From Thermoplasmatales archaeon (GTDB taxonomy: Archaea; Thermoplasmatota; E2; UBA202; JdFR-43): a stretch of 64,000 bases of DNA. The notes under the pieces were generated by a model. That model was given only the letters and a program-made list of their open reading frames with translations, had not been told where the DNA came from and made no database searches. The position numbers and the translations under genes were made by a program. Positions 29,548-38,353 of this stretch are shown here, one piece after another. How positions within the stretch are numbered: the stretch's first letter is position 1; each line of letters begins with the position of its first letter. The stretch lies in assembly GCA_014361195.1 (NCBI GenBank), contig JACIWA010000002.1:130310-194309 (forward strand), read 5' to 3'.

Positions 29548-31392
29548 GTGGATTATAAAAGCCTTGGATTTAAAGCGGGACTAGAAATTCATCAGCAAAT
29601 AGATACACATAAACTTTTTTGCCCATGCCCATCTGAGCTAAGCGAAAAAGCGGAAGAAACATTCTCGAGAAAATTGAAGGCAACAAAATCAGAAACCGGC
29701 CTTACTGATAAGGCAGCAATTGAAGAGGAGAAAAAGGGCAGAAAATTTATCTACTACATCACTCCCTCCTCCTGCCTGGTGGAGGCGGATGAGGAGCCAC
29801 CCCATGAGGTAAATCAGGAGGCAATTGATTTTGCGATAATGGTTGCGATCATGTTTGGAGCGACAATTTTTGATGAGATACATTTTATGAGGAAAATTGT
29901 TATAGATGGGTCAAATACAACGGGTTTTCAGCGCACCGCCCTTATTGCGATGAATGGAAAAGTGGGCGATGTAAATATTGAAACAATATGCATAGAGGAG
30001 GATGCTGCCCGCAAAATAGAGGAAAATGAAAGAGAGGTTAAATATTCTTTAGATAGGCTAGGTATCCCTTTAATAGAGATTGCTACTTCCCCGACAATTT
30101 CCTCTCCCTTGGAGGCAAAGGAAATTGCTGAAAAAATAGGTTTGATGCTCAGAGCGACAAAAAAAGTGAAGAGAGGAATTGGCACGATAAGGCAGGATTT
30201 AAATGTTTCAATAGAAGGAGGAGCAAGGGTGGAGATAAAAGGTGTTCAAGAGCTGAATGATATTCCAAAAATACTTGAAAATGAGGTTAAAAGGCAAATT
30301 GAGCTCATTGAGGTAAGCAAGCGATTGAAAAACTTAAGTTTTGATTTTGAAATAAAAGATGTAACAAAAGTTTTTGAAAATACATCTTCAAATTTCATAA
30401 AAAAAGCGATTGAGAAAGGATTTGTTAAGGCAATAAAGCTCCCGGGTTTCAAAGGAATATTATCTGGGGTAATATATAAAGAGCACCGCCTTGGAAAAGA
30501 GCTTGCAATGCATGCAAAAATAAATGGTGGAGGAATAATTCATTCAGATGAGCTTCCGAATTATGGAATAAGTGAGGAAGAGGTACTGAAAATAAGAGAG
30601 GAGTTGAAATGTGGGGAAAATGATGCTTTTGTTATATCCGCTGGAAATGCAGAAAATGTGGAAAAATGTCTCAGGGCGGTTTTTGAAAGAGCTAAAAAAG
30701 CGTGTGAGGGGGTGCCTAAGGAAGTAAGAAAAGCTATTCCAGATGGAACAAGTGAATATATGCGCCCTCTTCCTGGGGCGGAGAGAATGTATCCAGAGAC
30801 AGATATAAGGCCAATAAGGATAAGCAGGGAAAGAATTGAAAAAATAAAAAGAGCAATGCCCGAGATGCCAGATAAAAAAATTGATAGAATATTCTCATCC
30901 TATAAACTGACAAAAGAGGAAGCCAGCCAGCTTGTAATGCTTGAAAAAGATGAGATCTTTGAAGAGATTGCGAAAAAATTCGGGCAAGAAAAAATTGTTT
31001 CAAGAATACTGCTGAATATAATTCCTCAAATAGAAAAAGATGGTTATGAAGTGAGTAAAGAAATGATCGAGATTGTTTTAAAAGGGCTAAATGAAAAAAA
31101 ATATGCAAAAGAGGGCATAGAAAAGTTGCTCGCATATTTAGCAAAAAATAGAGAAGCAAATCTTGATTCCGCAATAAAGGCCTGCGGGCTTGGCTATTTA
31201 AGCGATGAAGAAGTAAGGGAATTCATAAAAAAAGTTATAATTGAGAGAATAGAGTTCATCAAAGAAAAAGGAGAAAATGCAATTCAGCCGCTTATGGGCA
31301 TTTTAATGGCACATTTGCGCGGGAGGGCGGATGGAGCAACAATAAATAGAATATTAAAAGAGGAAGTAGAAAAAATAATTTATAAGAGGTAG
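29548..31392 (+). CDS. gatE: Glu-tRNA(Gln) amidotransferase subunit E
   Basis: A 614-residue GatE, archaeal-specific. With GatD (asparaginase-like, not in this window) it converts Glu-tRNA(Gln) to Gln-tRNA(Gln). The GTG start at 29548 gives VDYKSLGFKAGLEIHQQID, the standard family N-terminus. GatB-type cradle and C-terminal YqeY/tail domains are present at the expected length, with the central inserted domain of GatE. There is no own promoter in the 23-nt gap, so it is probably read from the radical SAM gene. Confidence 0.96.
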   Translation: MDYKSLGFKAGLEIHQQIDTHKLFCPCPSELSEKAEETFSRKLKATKSETGLTDKAAIEEEKKGRKFIYYITPSSCLVEADEEPPHEVNQEAIDFAIMVAIMFGATIFDEIHFMRKIVIDGSNTTGFQRTALIAMNGKVGDVNIETICIEEDAARKIEENEREVKYSLDRLGIPLIEIATSPTISSPLEAKEIAEKIGLMLRATKKVKRGIGTIRQDLNVSIEGGARVEIKGVQELNDIPKILENEVKRQIELIEVSKRLKNLSFDFEIKDVTKVFENTSSNFIKKAIEKGFVKAIKLPGFKGILSGVIYKEHRLGKELAMHAKINGGGIIHSDELPNYGISEEEVLKIREELKCGENDAFVISAGNAENVEKCLRAVFERAKKACEGVPKEVRKAIPDGTSEYMRPLPGAERMYPETDIRPIRISRERIEKIKRAMPEMPDKKIDRIFSSYKLTKEEASQLVMLEKDEIFEEIAKKFGQEKIVSRILLNIIPQIEKDGYEVSKEMIEIVLKGLNEKKYAKEGIEKLLAYLAKNREANLDSAIKACGLGYLSDEEVREFIKKVIIERIEFIKEKGENAIQPLMGILMAHLRGRADGATINRILKEEVEKIIYKR

Positions 31393-31463
31393 GTGAGGCT
31401 TTAATCACCAGCATCAAGGATGGTGCATAATAAATATAAGGCCAGATATTCGTTAGATTACTT

Positions 31464-31492
31464 GACGGGTTTTTTTATTTTTTTCACCTAGA
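31464..31492 (+). terminator. T-rich terminator after gatE
   Basis: ACGGG followed by long T runs (TTTTTTTATTTTTTT). About 40 nt upstream is a short CACCA...TGGTG hairpin. Archaeal terminators are mainly such T tracts. Confidence 0.5.
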
Positions 31493-31589
31493 ATAAAAAA
31501 TATTTTTAGCCAAAATACAGGATGCAGATTCTTTATTCCGTGTATAAGAGTTATATAGGGTTTTATATCATTCACTTTTTAGCTTTTAA

Positions 31590-31818
31590 GTCTCTATTTT
31601 TATCGATACCAAAAACTTGGAAATTTGTCTTTCTAGATATAATAGTCAATGTTCTTCCAGTGCACAACCTGCATCAATTATCAGCGTTTTTTTATTTTTT
31701 GAAATAAGATAGCCCAATATTATCTCTTTTTTACCTCCAAAATGGGCGTTTTCCCAGATGTAATCCACTATATCTTTATAAGTTATATTAGGGAATTTTT
31801 TGAGAGAACATATGTACT
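31590..31818 (-). pseudogene. Fragment of a SAM-dependent methyltransferase-like gene
   Basis: On the minus strand an open stretch reads FPNITYKDIVDYIWENAHFGG, then TLIIDAGCALEEH; after a frameshift it continues ISRKTNFQVFGIDKN. The order (strand, DxGxG-like loop, then GID acid) is methyltransferase motif I and II. No start, and the rest of the domain is missing. This is remnant sequence. Confidence 0.4.
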
Positions 31819-31859
31819 ATGCACCTCTTTTCTTCGTTTCTTTTGTTCTCTTTATGCCT

Positions 31860-32400
31860 CTCCAGAAACAATTGTTTACTTCAATCGTTTTTTAAGCCTT
31901 GAAGAAATCTAGTAAATTCTTCCATTAAACCTAAAAGGCTTCTAAGCCCAAAAAAGCCGCTCAATGGAAAAACAATAAATCCTGTAAACCTGTGATGCTT
32001 CTACAAAACCCTCCAAAGCTTAGGCTACTCAATAAAAACGGGACAGAACAAGCATTGGCGAAGAAGCCAATATCACCTTTACACTCACCCATTCGACAAA
32101 AAAGGAATAAGTCATAAAAAGTATAAAGCATCTAAAAGGGAAAAGGATATTCAGATTCAATCATTTGGGAAACCTACTTTTGTAGCATACATGAAACTCG
32201 ATATAAACTAATCCTTTTGATGCTTCACCCAAATAATAGGAAAACTAGCCTTTGGAATCCATTAACCCTCAAACCCACCAAAATAGGGAATTGAGATCTC
32301 CTCAAATCGTTATTAAAATGTTATTCAAATATGGTCTCAAATAATTTCTTTCCAGAAAAGAAATTTTTTGATGCTAATTGAAAACATCTCTTTATTTAAA
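31860..32400. other. Non-coding or decayed stretch, no identifiable gene
   Basis: No long open frame on either strand. On the plus strand, short Lys-rich pieces (for example FYKTLQSLGYSIKTG, HLYTHPFDKKGISHKKYK around 31990-32130) hint at one more decayed coding sequence, but I cannot name it. No RNA gene or repeat array is visible. Confidence 0.4.
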
Positions 32401-32509
32401 CACCTTTCATGCTCTAAAATCATGAGCGTCATCTTTCCCCTCCATTATATTCTTCCGATTCCCCTCAAATGAATAATATCCATCAACTCAAAATTTTATT
32501 AAACTGCTG

Positions 32510-33043
32510 TTTTGACCATTTCAAGAGCTATGTCCGCTTTAATAGCTCTGCTCTCGTCTCCTCTTACAAAATTATTATTCTAAGAAAAGCATTTGCGGGA
32601 TCAAAAGATTTAAATCAACGCATTTTTTATATCTCCCCTTAATATCTTCATTATCTATCTGAGCTTGGTTATTGTTATGTTCTAAACCATTATACGCTAT
32701 TGGAATGCAATGAATTAATTCGCATAACTTTAAAAAATATTTATTAAATGCGATCCTGTAATGCTCTCTTCTCTTGCTAAAATTTAATTATTTTATCTTT
32801 TCCTGTTTTTTGTATTCATTATATTTCTCCATCAATCGCATTTAGTATTTTCTATTTTATATTTGGCTTTAGCTTTTTATCAGATTAGCATATTTCTTTA
32901 GGATACCTCATTTTTTTCAAATCGCCTTTTCAACAAATCTTTTATTGCAACTATTGCATTTATACATTTGTTTTATAACGTATTTATTATATCTTTTACC
33001 AGCATTTACAACATCTTCACATCCATAATATTGGGCATTTCAT
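32510..33043 (-). pseudogene. Decayed transposase-like gene with zinc-ribbon N-terminus
   Basis: An ATG at 33043 on the minus strand begins MKCP; after a frameshift the sequence reads YGCEDVVNAGKRYNKY then MYKCNSCNKRFVEKAI and a stop. This CxxC...CxxC ribbon with a following KRF is typical of the N-terminus of several insertion-sequence transposases. Downstream pieces (RGDESRAIKADIALEMVKTAV is one, over several frames) are broken by stops. The family is uncertain. Confidence 0.45.
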
Positions 33044-33144
33044 TTTCCCCCAAAGAGAAAATGAAAAGGGATTTATAGATGTCAGGAATATGTGGAAAAG
33101 CAAATTCCCGAAAAATTAAAATAAAAATACAAGCATTTCAATCT

Positions 33145-33645
33145 ATGAAGCTAGAAGAAGAATTTCCTCTGTTAAAGGAGATAAAAAGCGAGGAAATAAG
33201 AGGGAAGGTTGAGAAATGTTACGAAATTGCAATGAAAAGAGGAAAATGGAATAGCTTGAGAGAAATACCATTTACATTACTCCTTGAAAAGCCATATTCA
33301 TATGTTGAGCATGTAAATAATGTAGCAAAGATGGCATATGAGATAGGAAAGATTAAGGGATTAAATATGGACAACTTAATTGCGGGTGCAATTCTGCATG
33401 ATATAGGAAAACTGCTTGAATATGAAAAGAAGGATGGAAAGGTTGTTAAATCAAAATTTGGAAAATATATTCGCCATCCTGTGAGTGGGGCATCAATTGC
33501 AATGGAAGTAGGGCTTAATGATGAGATAGTGAATATAATTGCTTCTCATTCAAAAGAAGGAGAATTTGTTGAAAGATGCGAGGAAGCGATAGTTATTCAT
33601 CACTGTGACTTTATAGATTTTGAAATTGCGGGTGGTAAACCATGA
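33145..33645 (+). CDS. HD-domain phosphohydrolase
   Basis: About 166 residues from the ATG at 33145. Metal ligands: His in YVEHVNNV, the HD pair in AGAILHDIGK, and later His residues in RHPVSGA and IIASHS, i.e. a complete HD fold for hydrolysis of a phosphate ester. The frame opens at 33079, but those 22 extra codons look unlike the family and a TATA-like stretch near 33121 lies about 24 nt from 33145. Overlaps the CitD-CitE gene by 4 nt, so the two probably function together; substrate unknown. Confidence 0.85.
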   Translation: MKLEEEFPLLKEIKSEEIRGKVEKCYEIAMKRGKWNSLREIPFTLLLEKPYSYVEHVNNVAKMAYEIGKIKGLNMDNLIAGAILHDIGKLLEYEKKDGKVVKSKFGKYIRHPVSGASIAMEVGLNDEIVNIIASHSKEGEFVERCEEAIVIHHCDFIDFEIAGGKP

Positions 33646-34763
33646 AAATAAATGAAGAAAGTTTTTCCGGAACTGAAAATGAGAGAGATTGCATAGTTAG
33701 AGTTTTTCCTGGAGATGGAGAAATTATTCTGAAAAGCAAGATATCTCTATACAAAGAGCACATAGAAGAAATAGTTAGGAAAAGGCTGGAGGAAATTGAT
33801 GTAAAAGCAAATGTTGAAATAACTGAAAATGGGGCAATAGATTATGTTATAATATCACGCCTTGAATCCGCAATTGCAAAAGCAACAGGTGAGGATATTG
33901 TTGATAAAAAATTTAAAAGAGGAAAAACATCAAAGGATAGGATCAGGAGGAGTAGATTATATATTCCAGGAAATAATCCCAGGTTAATAAATAGTGTTGG
34001 AGTATATGAATGCGATTGTATAATTCTTGATTTAGAAGATTCTGTAATTTTTGAGCATAAAATAGATGCACGTTATCTCGTAAAAAATGCTTTAAAAAAT
34101 CTTGATTTTGGAAAATCTGAAATATGGGTAAGAATAAATAAGGAAATGGCAAGAGATGATATATTGCAAATAGCATATGGAAATCCTCATGGACTATGTA
34201 TTCCAAAAACAGAGAGCAAGGAAGATGTAGAGGTAATAGAAAAAATAATTGATGAAGCAGGTCTTGATTGCTATTTAATGCCAATAATAGAAACTGCTAA
34301 AGGAGTTGCAAATGCAAATGAAATTGCGAGAGCAAGTGAAAGAATTGTTGCAATTGCATTTGGGGCGGAAGATTATTCAAGGGATGTAGGATGCAAGCGC
34401 ACCTGGGAAGCATTATTTTATCCAAGATGCCAAGTTTTAATTGCGTGCAAATCTGCTGGTTTGCAGGCTTTAGATACAATTTATCCAAATGCTGAAGATG
34501 AAAAAGGACTGAGCGAAGAAGCGAGAAGAGTTTTTGAAATGGGTTTTGATGGAAAGGGAGCAATTCATCCTTCCCAGATTGAAATAATTCATGAATGTTT
34601 TACTCCAACAGCTGAGGAAATAGAGGAAGCAAAGAGAATAATAGAAAAAATAGAAGAGGCCAAGAAAAAAGGGTTAGGTACCGCTACTATTGATGGAAGA
34701 ATGATTGATTTGCCTGTTGAGAGGAAAGCAAGGAGAATACTAAAGCTTGCGGAGATAAAATAA
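33642..34763 (+). CDS. CitD-like domain fused to CitE-type lyase
   Basis: A 373-residue protein. Residues 1-85 align with the citrate lyase acyl carrier protein CitD (MKI...GT...D...R, GAIDYVIISRLESAIAKA); residues 105-373 form a CitE/HpcH-type TIM barrel (RLYIPGNNPR, ILDLEDSV, IPKTES, PIIETAKG, FGAEDYSRDVG, GAIHPSQ), with the metal-binding Glu and Asp present. In CitD the Ser at position 14 carries the phosphoribosyl-dephospho-CoA group; here that position is Glu (GTENERD), so the carrier function seems lost. No citrate lyase alpha subunit lies nearby. It may cleave or make a CoA ester rather than citrate. Confidence 0.85.
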   Translation: MKINEESFSGTENERDCIVRVFPGDGEIILKSKISLYKEHIEEIVRKRLEEIDVKANVEITENGAIDYVIISRLESAIAKATGEDIVDKKFKRGKTSKDRIRRSRLYIPGNNPRLINSVGVYECDCIILDLEDSVIFEHKIDARYLVKNALKNLDFGKSEIWVRINKEMARDDILQIAYGNPHGLCIPKTESKEDVEVIEKIIDEAGLDCYLMPIIETAKGVANANEIARASERIVAIAFGAEDYSRDVGCKRTWEALFYPRCQVLIACKSAGLQALDTIYPNAEDEKGLSEEARRVFEMGFDGKGAIHPSQIEIIHECFTPTAEEIEEAKRIIEKIEEAKKKGLGTATIDGRMIDLPVERKARRILKLAEIK

Positions 34764-34788
34764 AATATCCTAATGCTATTTTATTCCA

Positions 34789-34884
34789 GCAGGGGTAGCC
34801 AAGCGGATAAAGGCGCAAGGTTCAGGGCCTTGTGGCGCAGGCCTTCGTGGGTTCGAAATGCAAACGAAAATCCCACCCCCTGCA
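34789..34884 (+). tRNA. tRNA-Leu (CAG) with a probable 13-nt T-loop intron
   Basis: Class II tRNA. Acceptor stem GCAGGGG/CCCCTGC, D arm GCC...GGC, anticodon stem CAAGG/CCTTG with loop TTCAGGG (anticodon CAG), a long variable arm closed by GGC/GCC, T stem GTGGG/CCCAC, and discriminator A73. CCA is not encoded. The T loop is 20 nt instead of 7. Removing 34858-34870 leaves a perfect TTCGAAT loop, and the flanks can form a bulge-helix-bulge with TTCG paired to CGAA. The mature tRNA would be 83 nt. Confidence 0.9.
34858..34870 (+). other. Candidate tRNA intron, position 59/60
   Basis: ATGCAAACGAAAA, inside the T loop. The 5' exon end TTCG pairs with CGAA in the intron; 3-nt bulges AAA and AAT lie on opposite strands, and cutting each after its second base gives exactly this intron. 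The inner helix is replaced by a 6-nt loop, a relaxed bulge-helix-bulge. Confidence 0.75.
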
Positions 34885-34930
34885 TTTCTAGCTTTTTGGA
34901 AGAATTTTAATAAATTCGGGATTTAGTATT

Positions 34931-35371
34931 ATGAAATTGTTTCATTCCAAGGAGATAGATTTTCAAAAAATAGCTCTCGCCCTTAAAGAAAATTTTGGGG
35001 TTGAAATAAAAGATGCCGGGTTTCTTGAGGTGCCAGTGAATGGATATAATAAAAGGAGGGGGCAATATGATGCAAAATATCTTTTGAAATTTATTTCAGA
35101 TGCCTCAATATGGGTTGTGGATGTAGATATCTATATTGAAGGAATGAACTTTGTTTTTGGGCTCACAATCGCGAATAGGGCAATTGTATCCAGTTATAGA
35201 ATTCCTCAAGAAATAATAGCAAAGGAAGTTGTTCATGAAGTTGGGCATTTATTTGGTTTGAATCATTGTAAAAATGAATGTGTAATGAGATTCTCAAATA
35301 GTGTGGCGGATGCAATTACGAAGCAAGCATTTTTATGCTGTGATTGCAAGAAAAAATTGGGGAAGAGATAA
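34931..35371 (+). CDS. amzA: Archaemetzincin
   Basis: A 146-residue zinc metalloprotease-fold protein. The extended motif is complete: His102, Glu103, His106, His112, Cys113 and Cys117, with the Met of the met-turn at 119. A CCDC cluster at 136-139 completes the second, structural zinc site. Archaemetzincins are cytoplasmic; their substrates are not established. The gene stands alone between the tRNA and the convergent glutamate dehydrogenase. Confidence 0.95.
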   Translation: MKLFHSKEIDFQKIALALKENFGVEIKDAGFLEVPVNGYNKRRGQYDAKYLLKFISDASIWVVDVDIYIEGMNFVFGLTIANRAIVSSYRIPQEIIAKEVVHEVGHLFGLNHCKNECVMRFSNSVADAITKQAFLCCDCKKKLGKR

Positions 35372-35383
35372 AGGGGTAAGAGA

Positions 35384-36721
35384 TTAAATCCAGCCCCTAT
35401 CCTTCATTGCCTGAACAACTCTTTCGACACTTACTATGTATGCTGCGGTTCTCATATGAATATCTTTTCCTTTTTTCTTGTATTCCTCCCTCTTATTTAT
35501 TACATCCCAGAATGCCTGGCTCATCTTTTTATCAAGTTTTTCATATACTTCTTCATAGTCCCAGTAATAGCCATATACATTCTGTACCCATTCAAAGTAG
35601 CTAACTGTTACTCCACCCGCATTTGCAAGGAAATCCGGTAAAACAAGCACTCCTTTCTTATGAAGTATTACATCCGCTTCAGGTGTTGTTGGACCATTTG
35701 CAAGCTCAAGCAATATTTTTGCTTTTATCTTATTTGCATTTCCTCCATGTATTACATTTTCAATAGCTGCTGGTATGAGCACATCTACTTTAAGCTCTAA
35801 CAGTTCTTCATTTGTTATCTTCTTGCCATCTTTGTATGCGGTTACACTTCCTTCCTTTTCTTTTATTTCAACTGCCTTATCGAAAGGAATTCCATCCTCA
35901 TTGTATATTCCTCCTTTTGTATCGCTTATTGCAACAACCTTGGCATTTTTGAACAATTTCTTTACAAGCAAGTGAGCATATTGGCCAGCGTTTCCATATC
36001 CTTGAATTGCAACAGTTACCGCATTTTCTGGATTTACATTTTCCTTGATTTTCATAAGCTCTCCATATGATTTATGCATATTTTCCATATTTGACTCAAG
36101 CAGCAGATTTATATATTTTGCTCCTTCTCTGAGCACAAACATCCCTCCCCTGGCGGTGGCATCCGCCCTGCCCTTGCTTCCTCCTATGGTGAGGGGTTTG
36201 CCCGTTATTACGCCTGGAGCATTGTAGCCAACTATTTTGCTGTATTCATCCATCATCCATGCCATTATCTGGGGGTTTGTATATACATCTGGAGCGGGTA
36301 TATCTTTTTCTGGGCCAACGAAGCGAGAAATAGCTCTTATGTATCCTCTTGCAAGTCTCTCCTTTTCTGCTTCACTCATTTCTTTTGGATTGCATATTAT
36401 ACCTCCCTTTCCCCCTCCATAAGGAAGATCAACGATTGCAGTTTTCCATGTCATCCATGCAGCTAACGCCTTCACTGTATCTAAATTCTCTTCTGGATGC
36501 CATCTTATTCCACCTTTAGTTGGTCCTCTTGCATCATTATATTGCACCCTGAAACCAGTAAAAATTTTTGTTTCTCCATTGTCCATTTTAACTGGTATAG
36601 TTACTATCAATGTCCTCATTGGCTCTCTTAGCATCTGATGCGAAGCTTCATCAAGCTCCATTATTTTTGCCGCTTCATCCAACTGCTTTTGAGCTATTTT
36701 AAAAGGGTTTTTTTCTTCCAT
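35384..36721 (-). CDS. gdhA: Glutamate dehydrogenase
   Basis: About 445 residues, hexameric enzyme linking glutamate and 2-oxoglutarate, central to amino-acid fermentation. The catalytic Lys lies in PYGGGKGGI; substrate site in GGIRWHPEE; dinucleotide loop GYGNAGQYA. The frame opens at 36787, but the ATG at 36721 has an upstream GGTG SD and a TATA-like box at 36749-36758, and gives the normal N-terminus [14 protein letters not shown]. Cofactor specificity cannot be read safely. Confidence 0.97.
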   Translation of the reverse strand: MEEKNPFKIAQKQLDEAAKIMELDEASHQMLREPMRTLIVTIPVKMDNGETKIFTGFRVQYNDARGPTKGGIRWHPEENLDTVKALAAWMTWKTAIVDLPYGGGKGGIICNPKEMSEAEKERLARGYIRAISRFVGPEKDIPAPDVYTNPQIMAWMMDEYSKIVGYNAPGVITGKPLTIGGSKGRADATARGGMFVLREGAKYINLLLESNMENMHKSYGELMKIKENVNPENAVTVAIQGYGNAGQYAHLLVKKLFKNAKVVAISDTKGGIYNEDGIPFDKAVEIKEKEGSVTAYKDGKKITNEELLELKVDVLIPAAIENVIHGGNANKIKAKILLELANGPTTPEADVILHKKGVLVLPDFLANAGGVTVSYFEWVQNVYGYYWDYEEVYEKLDKKMSQAFWDVINKREEYKKKGKDIHMRTAAYIVSVERVVQAMKDRGWI

Positions 36722-36822
36722 ATTTTCACCACTGATAATAAAAAAACTAAATTTAAAGCTGATTTGATAATTGTTAGCATGTGTCACGAAAGTATTTAAT
36801 GATTAAAAAGGATAGCCCTTAG

Positions 36823-36936
36823 GATGGAAAAAGAGCCACCACCTAAAGGCGATATGCATGCTACTAACTATAGCTGCAGAGGCAAAGAAAGATTTGAAGG
36901 AAATTTTGGTAGCTCTCTCCATCTCAACTTTTGGTG
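36823..36936 (+). promoter_or_regulatory. Short leader ORF overlapping the start of the MgtE-like gene
   Basis: An ATG at 36823 lies about 28 nt from a TATA-like box (36789-36800). It opens a 37-codon frame beginning MEKEPPPKGD and ends out of frame within the transporter gene. An acidic, proline-rich start before a Mg2+ transporter recalls the mgtL leader of enterobacteria. It may instead reflect a frameshift or chance. Confidence 0.3.
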
Positions 36937-38042
36937 ATTTACTAACCGCTTTATCAATGGGCTATTTTAATGAAGCATTGAGTGTTTTTCCCGCTCTTTT
37001 AATATTAATTCCTCCAGCAATAGATATGAGAGGAAACATTTTTTCTTCTCTGGGCTCTAGATTGGGAACATATCTACATACTGGTGAGATAACTCTTGGA
37101 AAGAAAAATTCTTTGCTAAGAGATAATATTTTCTCCTCTTTTAATTTAACTTTTTCGATGAGCTTTTTCCTCGGTTTCATTTCCTGGATAATTGCGAGAA
37201 GGATTGGCATGGAAGCAAGTTTTCTTGAATTAATTTTAATTTCATATCTTGCTGGCTTATTTTCCGCATTTATAATGCTTTTTTTAACCTTAAATGTTGT
37301 TTTCTTTGGATATAGAAAAGGATGGAATCCGGATAACATAATCGCTCCAATAATAACATTTGCGGGAGATGTTTTTACTCTCCCTTTATTATTCATTTCA
37401 CTGAAAATTATTGGCAAAATTGACCATAAAATCCAGTTTGTTATGCTATTATTTTTTGTATTCCTAACCATACTCAGTTTTTCCAAAATAAAGAAAAAAA
37501 ATTTCAGAAGAATTATAATAGAAAGCACACCTTTGCTAATTGTCTGTGCCCTTCTCAGCTCTGCATCCGGCGCAACTCTTGGCTTTCAGCACACCGAACT
37601 TTTTGCAATTCCCGCTTTGCTCACAATCATTCCTGCCTTTCTTGAAGACGGGGGCGCGATAGGTGGCATACTCGCAGCCCGCTTTTCCTCCGCCCTTTTT
37701 ACTGGAGAAATTAAGTTCGCGAAAAAGCCACCGAGAAAAGTTTTGAGATTGTTTGCAATAGTGCATTTTGTTGGCTTTATAGAATTTTTTTCGATAGGAG
37801 TTATAGGGTATGCGGTTAATAGAGCTTTTATGATAGAAGCAAATATATTCCAAATGATAGCAATATCTGTTATTGCGGGCCAGATACTTATTCTTATAAT
37901 GGATTTGATGGCATATTACACATCAATATATTCCTTTAAAATAGGGATAAATCCTGATAATGTAACAATACCTATCTTAACAAGTGTTGCGGATTTCGCT
38001 GGTGCTTTATGTGTTGTTGGAGTAGCTTATCTATTCCTTTGA
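36858..38042 (+). CDS. MgtE/SLC41-type divalent cation transporter
   Basis: A 394-residue membrane protein made of two repeats of the MgtE membrane domain. Repeat one has FPALLILIPPAIDMRGNIFSS; repeat two has IPALLTIIPAFLEDGGAIGG. About 10 hydrophobic helices are visible. No cytoplasmic N-domain or CBS domains are present, as in archaeal and SLC41-type forms. Likely transports Mg2+ or a related ion. An AAAGGCGAT SD-like sequence precedes the ATG. The 3' end overlaps alba by 12 bp, tail to tail. Confidence 0.87.
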   Translation: MLLTIAAEAKKDLKEILVALSISTFGDLLTALSMGYFNEALSVFPALLILIPPAIDMRGNIFSSLGSRLGTYLHTGEITLGKKNSLLRDNIFSSFNLTFSMSFFLGFISWIIARRIGMEASFLELILISYLAGLFSAFIMLFLTLNVVFFGYRKGWNPDNIIAPIITFAGDVFTLPLLFISLKIIGKIDHKIQFVMLLFFVFLTILSFSKIKKKNFRRIIIESTPLLIVCALLSSASGATLGFQHTELFAIPALLTIIPAFLEDGGAIGGILAARFSSALFTGEIKFAKKPPRKVLRLFAIVHFVGFIEFFSIGVIGYAVNRAFMIEANIFQMIAISVIAGQILILIMDLMAYYTSIYSFKIGINPDNVTIPILTSVADFAGALCVVGVAYLFL

Positions 38043-38282
38043 TAAAAGTATTTCTATCGCTGAGATGTGTTTATTCTCTATTTCCTCAGTGAAAATCTTT
38101 ATCTCTTTTATCTTTGCATCTTTTACGAATTTGTTTATGCTTATTTGGCTTGCATCTACAGCAGTGGAAATTGCTTTCCCCCTTGCCTTAATGCAAACTT
38201 CTTTATTTCCTTTTTCAAATTCCATTGCAACAGCGGTGGCATATTTTATAGGAGCTTTGTCACCAACATATATTGTCTGCAT
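38031..38282 (-). CDS. albA: Alba chromatin protein
   Basis: An 83-residue Alba (Sac10b family) DNA/RNA-binding protein. Typical features: the YVGDKAPIKYATAV start, KEVCIKARGKAISTAVDA with the binding lysines and arginine, and the FTEEIE strand. Normal length. A TATA-like box centred near 38307 is 25 nt from the ATG, fitting a leaderless mRNA. The gene is convergent with the MgtE-like gene. Confidence 0.94.
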   Translation of the reverse strand: MQTIYVGDKAPIKYATAVAMEFEKGNKEVCIKARGKAISTAVDASQISINKFVKDAKIKEIKIFTEEIENKHISAIEILLSKE

Positions 38283-38353
38283 CGAAAAGAAATAAATAAG
38301 GGATATATATTTTTTCGGAGAGAAAGATTCTCTACAAATCTTCTCTTCAATCA

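Noticed and set aside
31522-31707. Plus-strand 61-codon frame after gatE
   Set aside because: Phe/Leu-rich without SD or promoter; the minus strand shows the methyltransferase remnant instead.
34847-34876. Long T loop as evidence that the tRNA-Leu is a pseudogene
   Set aside because: Everything else pairs perfectly, and removing 13 nt bounded by a bulge-helix-bulge gives a canonical loop, so an intron explains it better.
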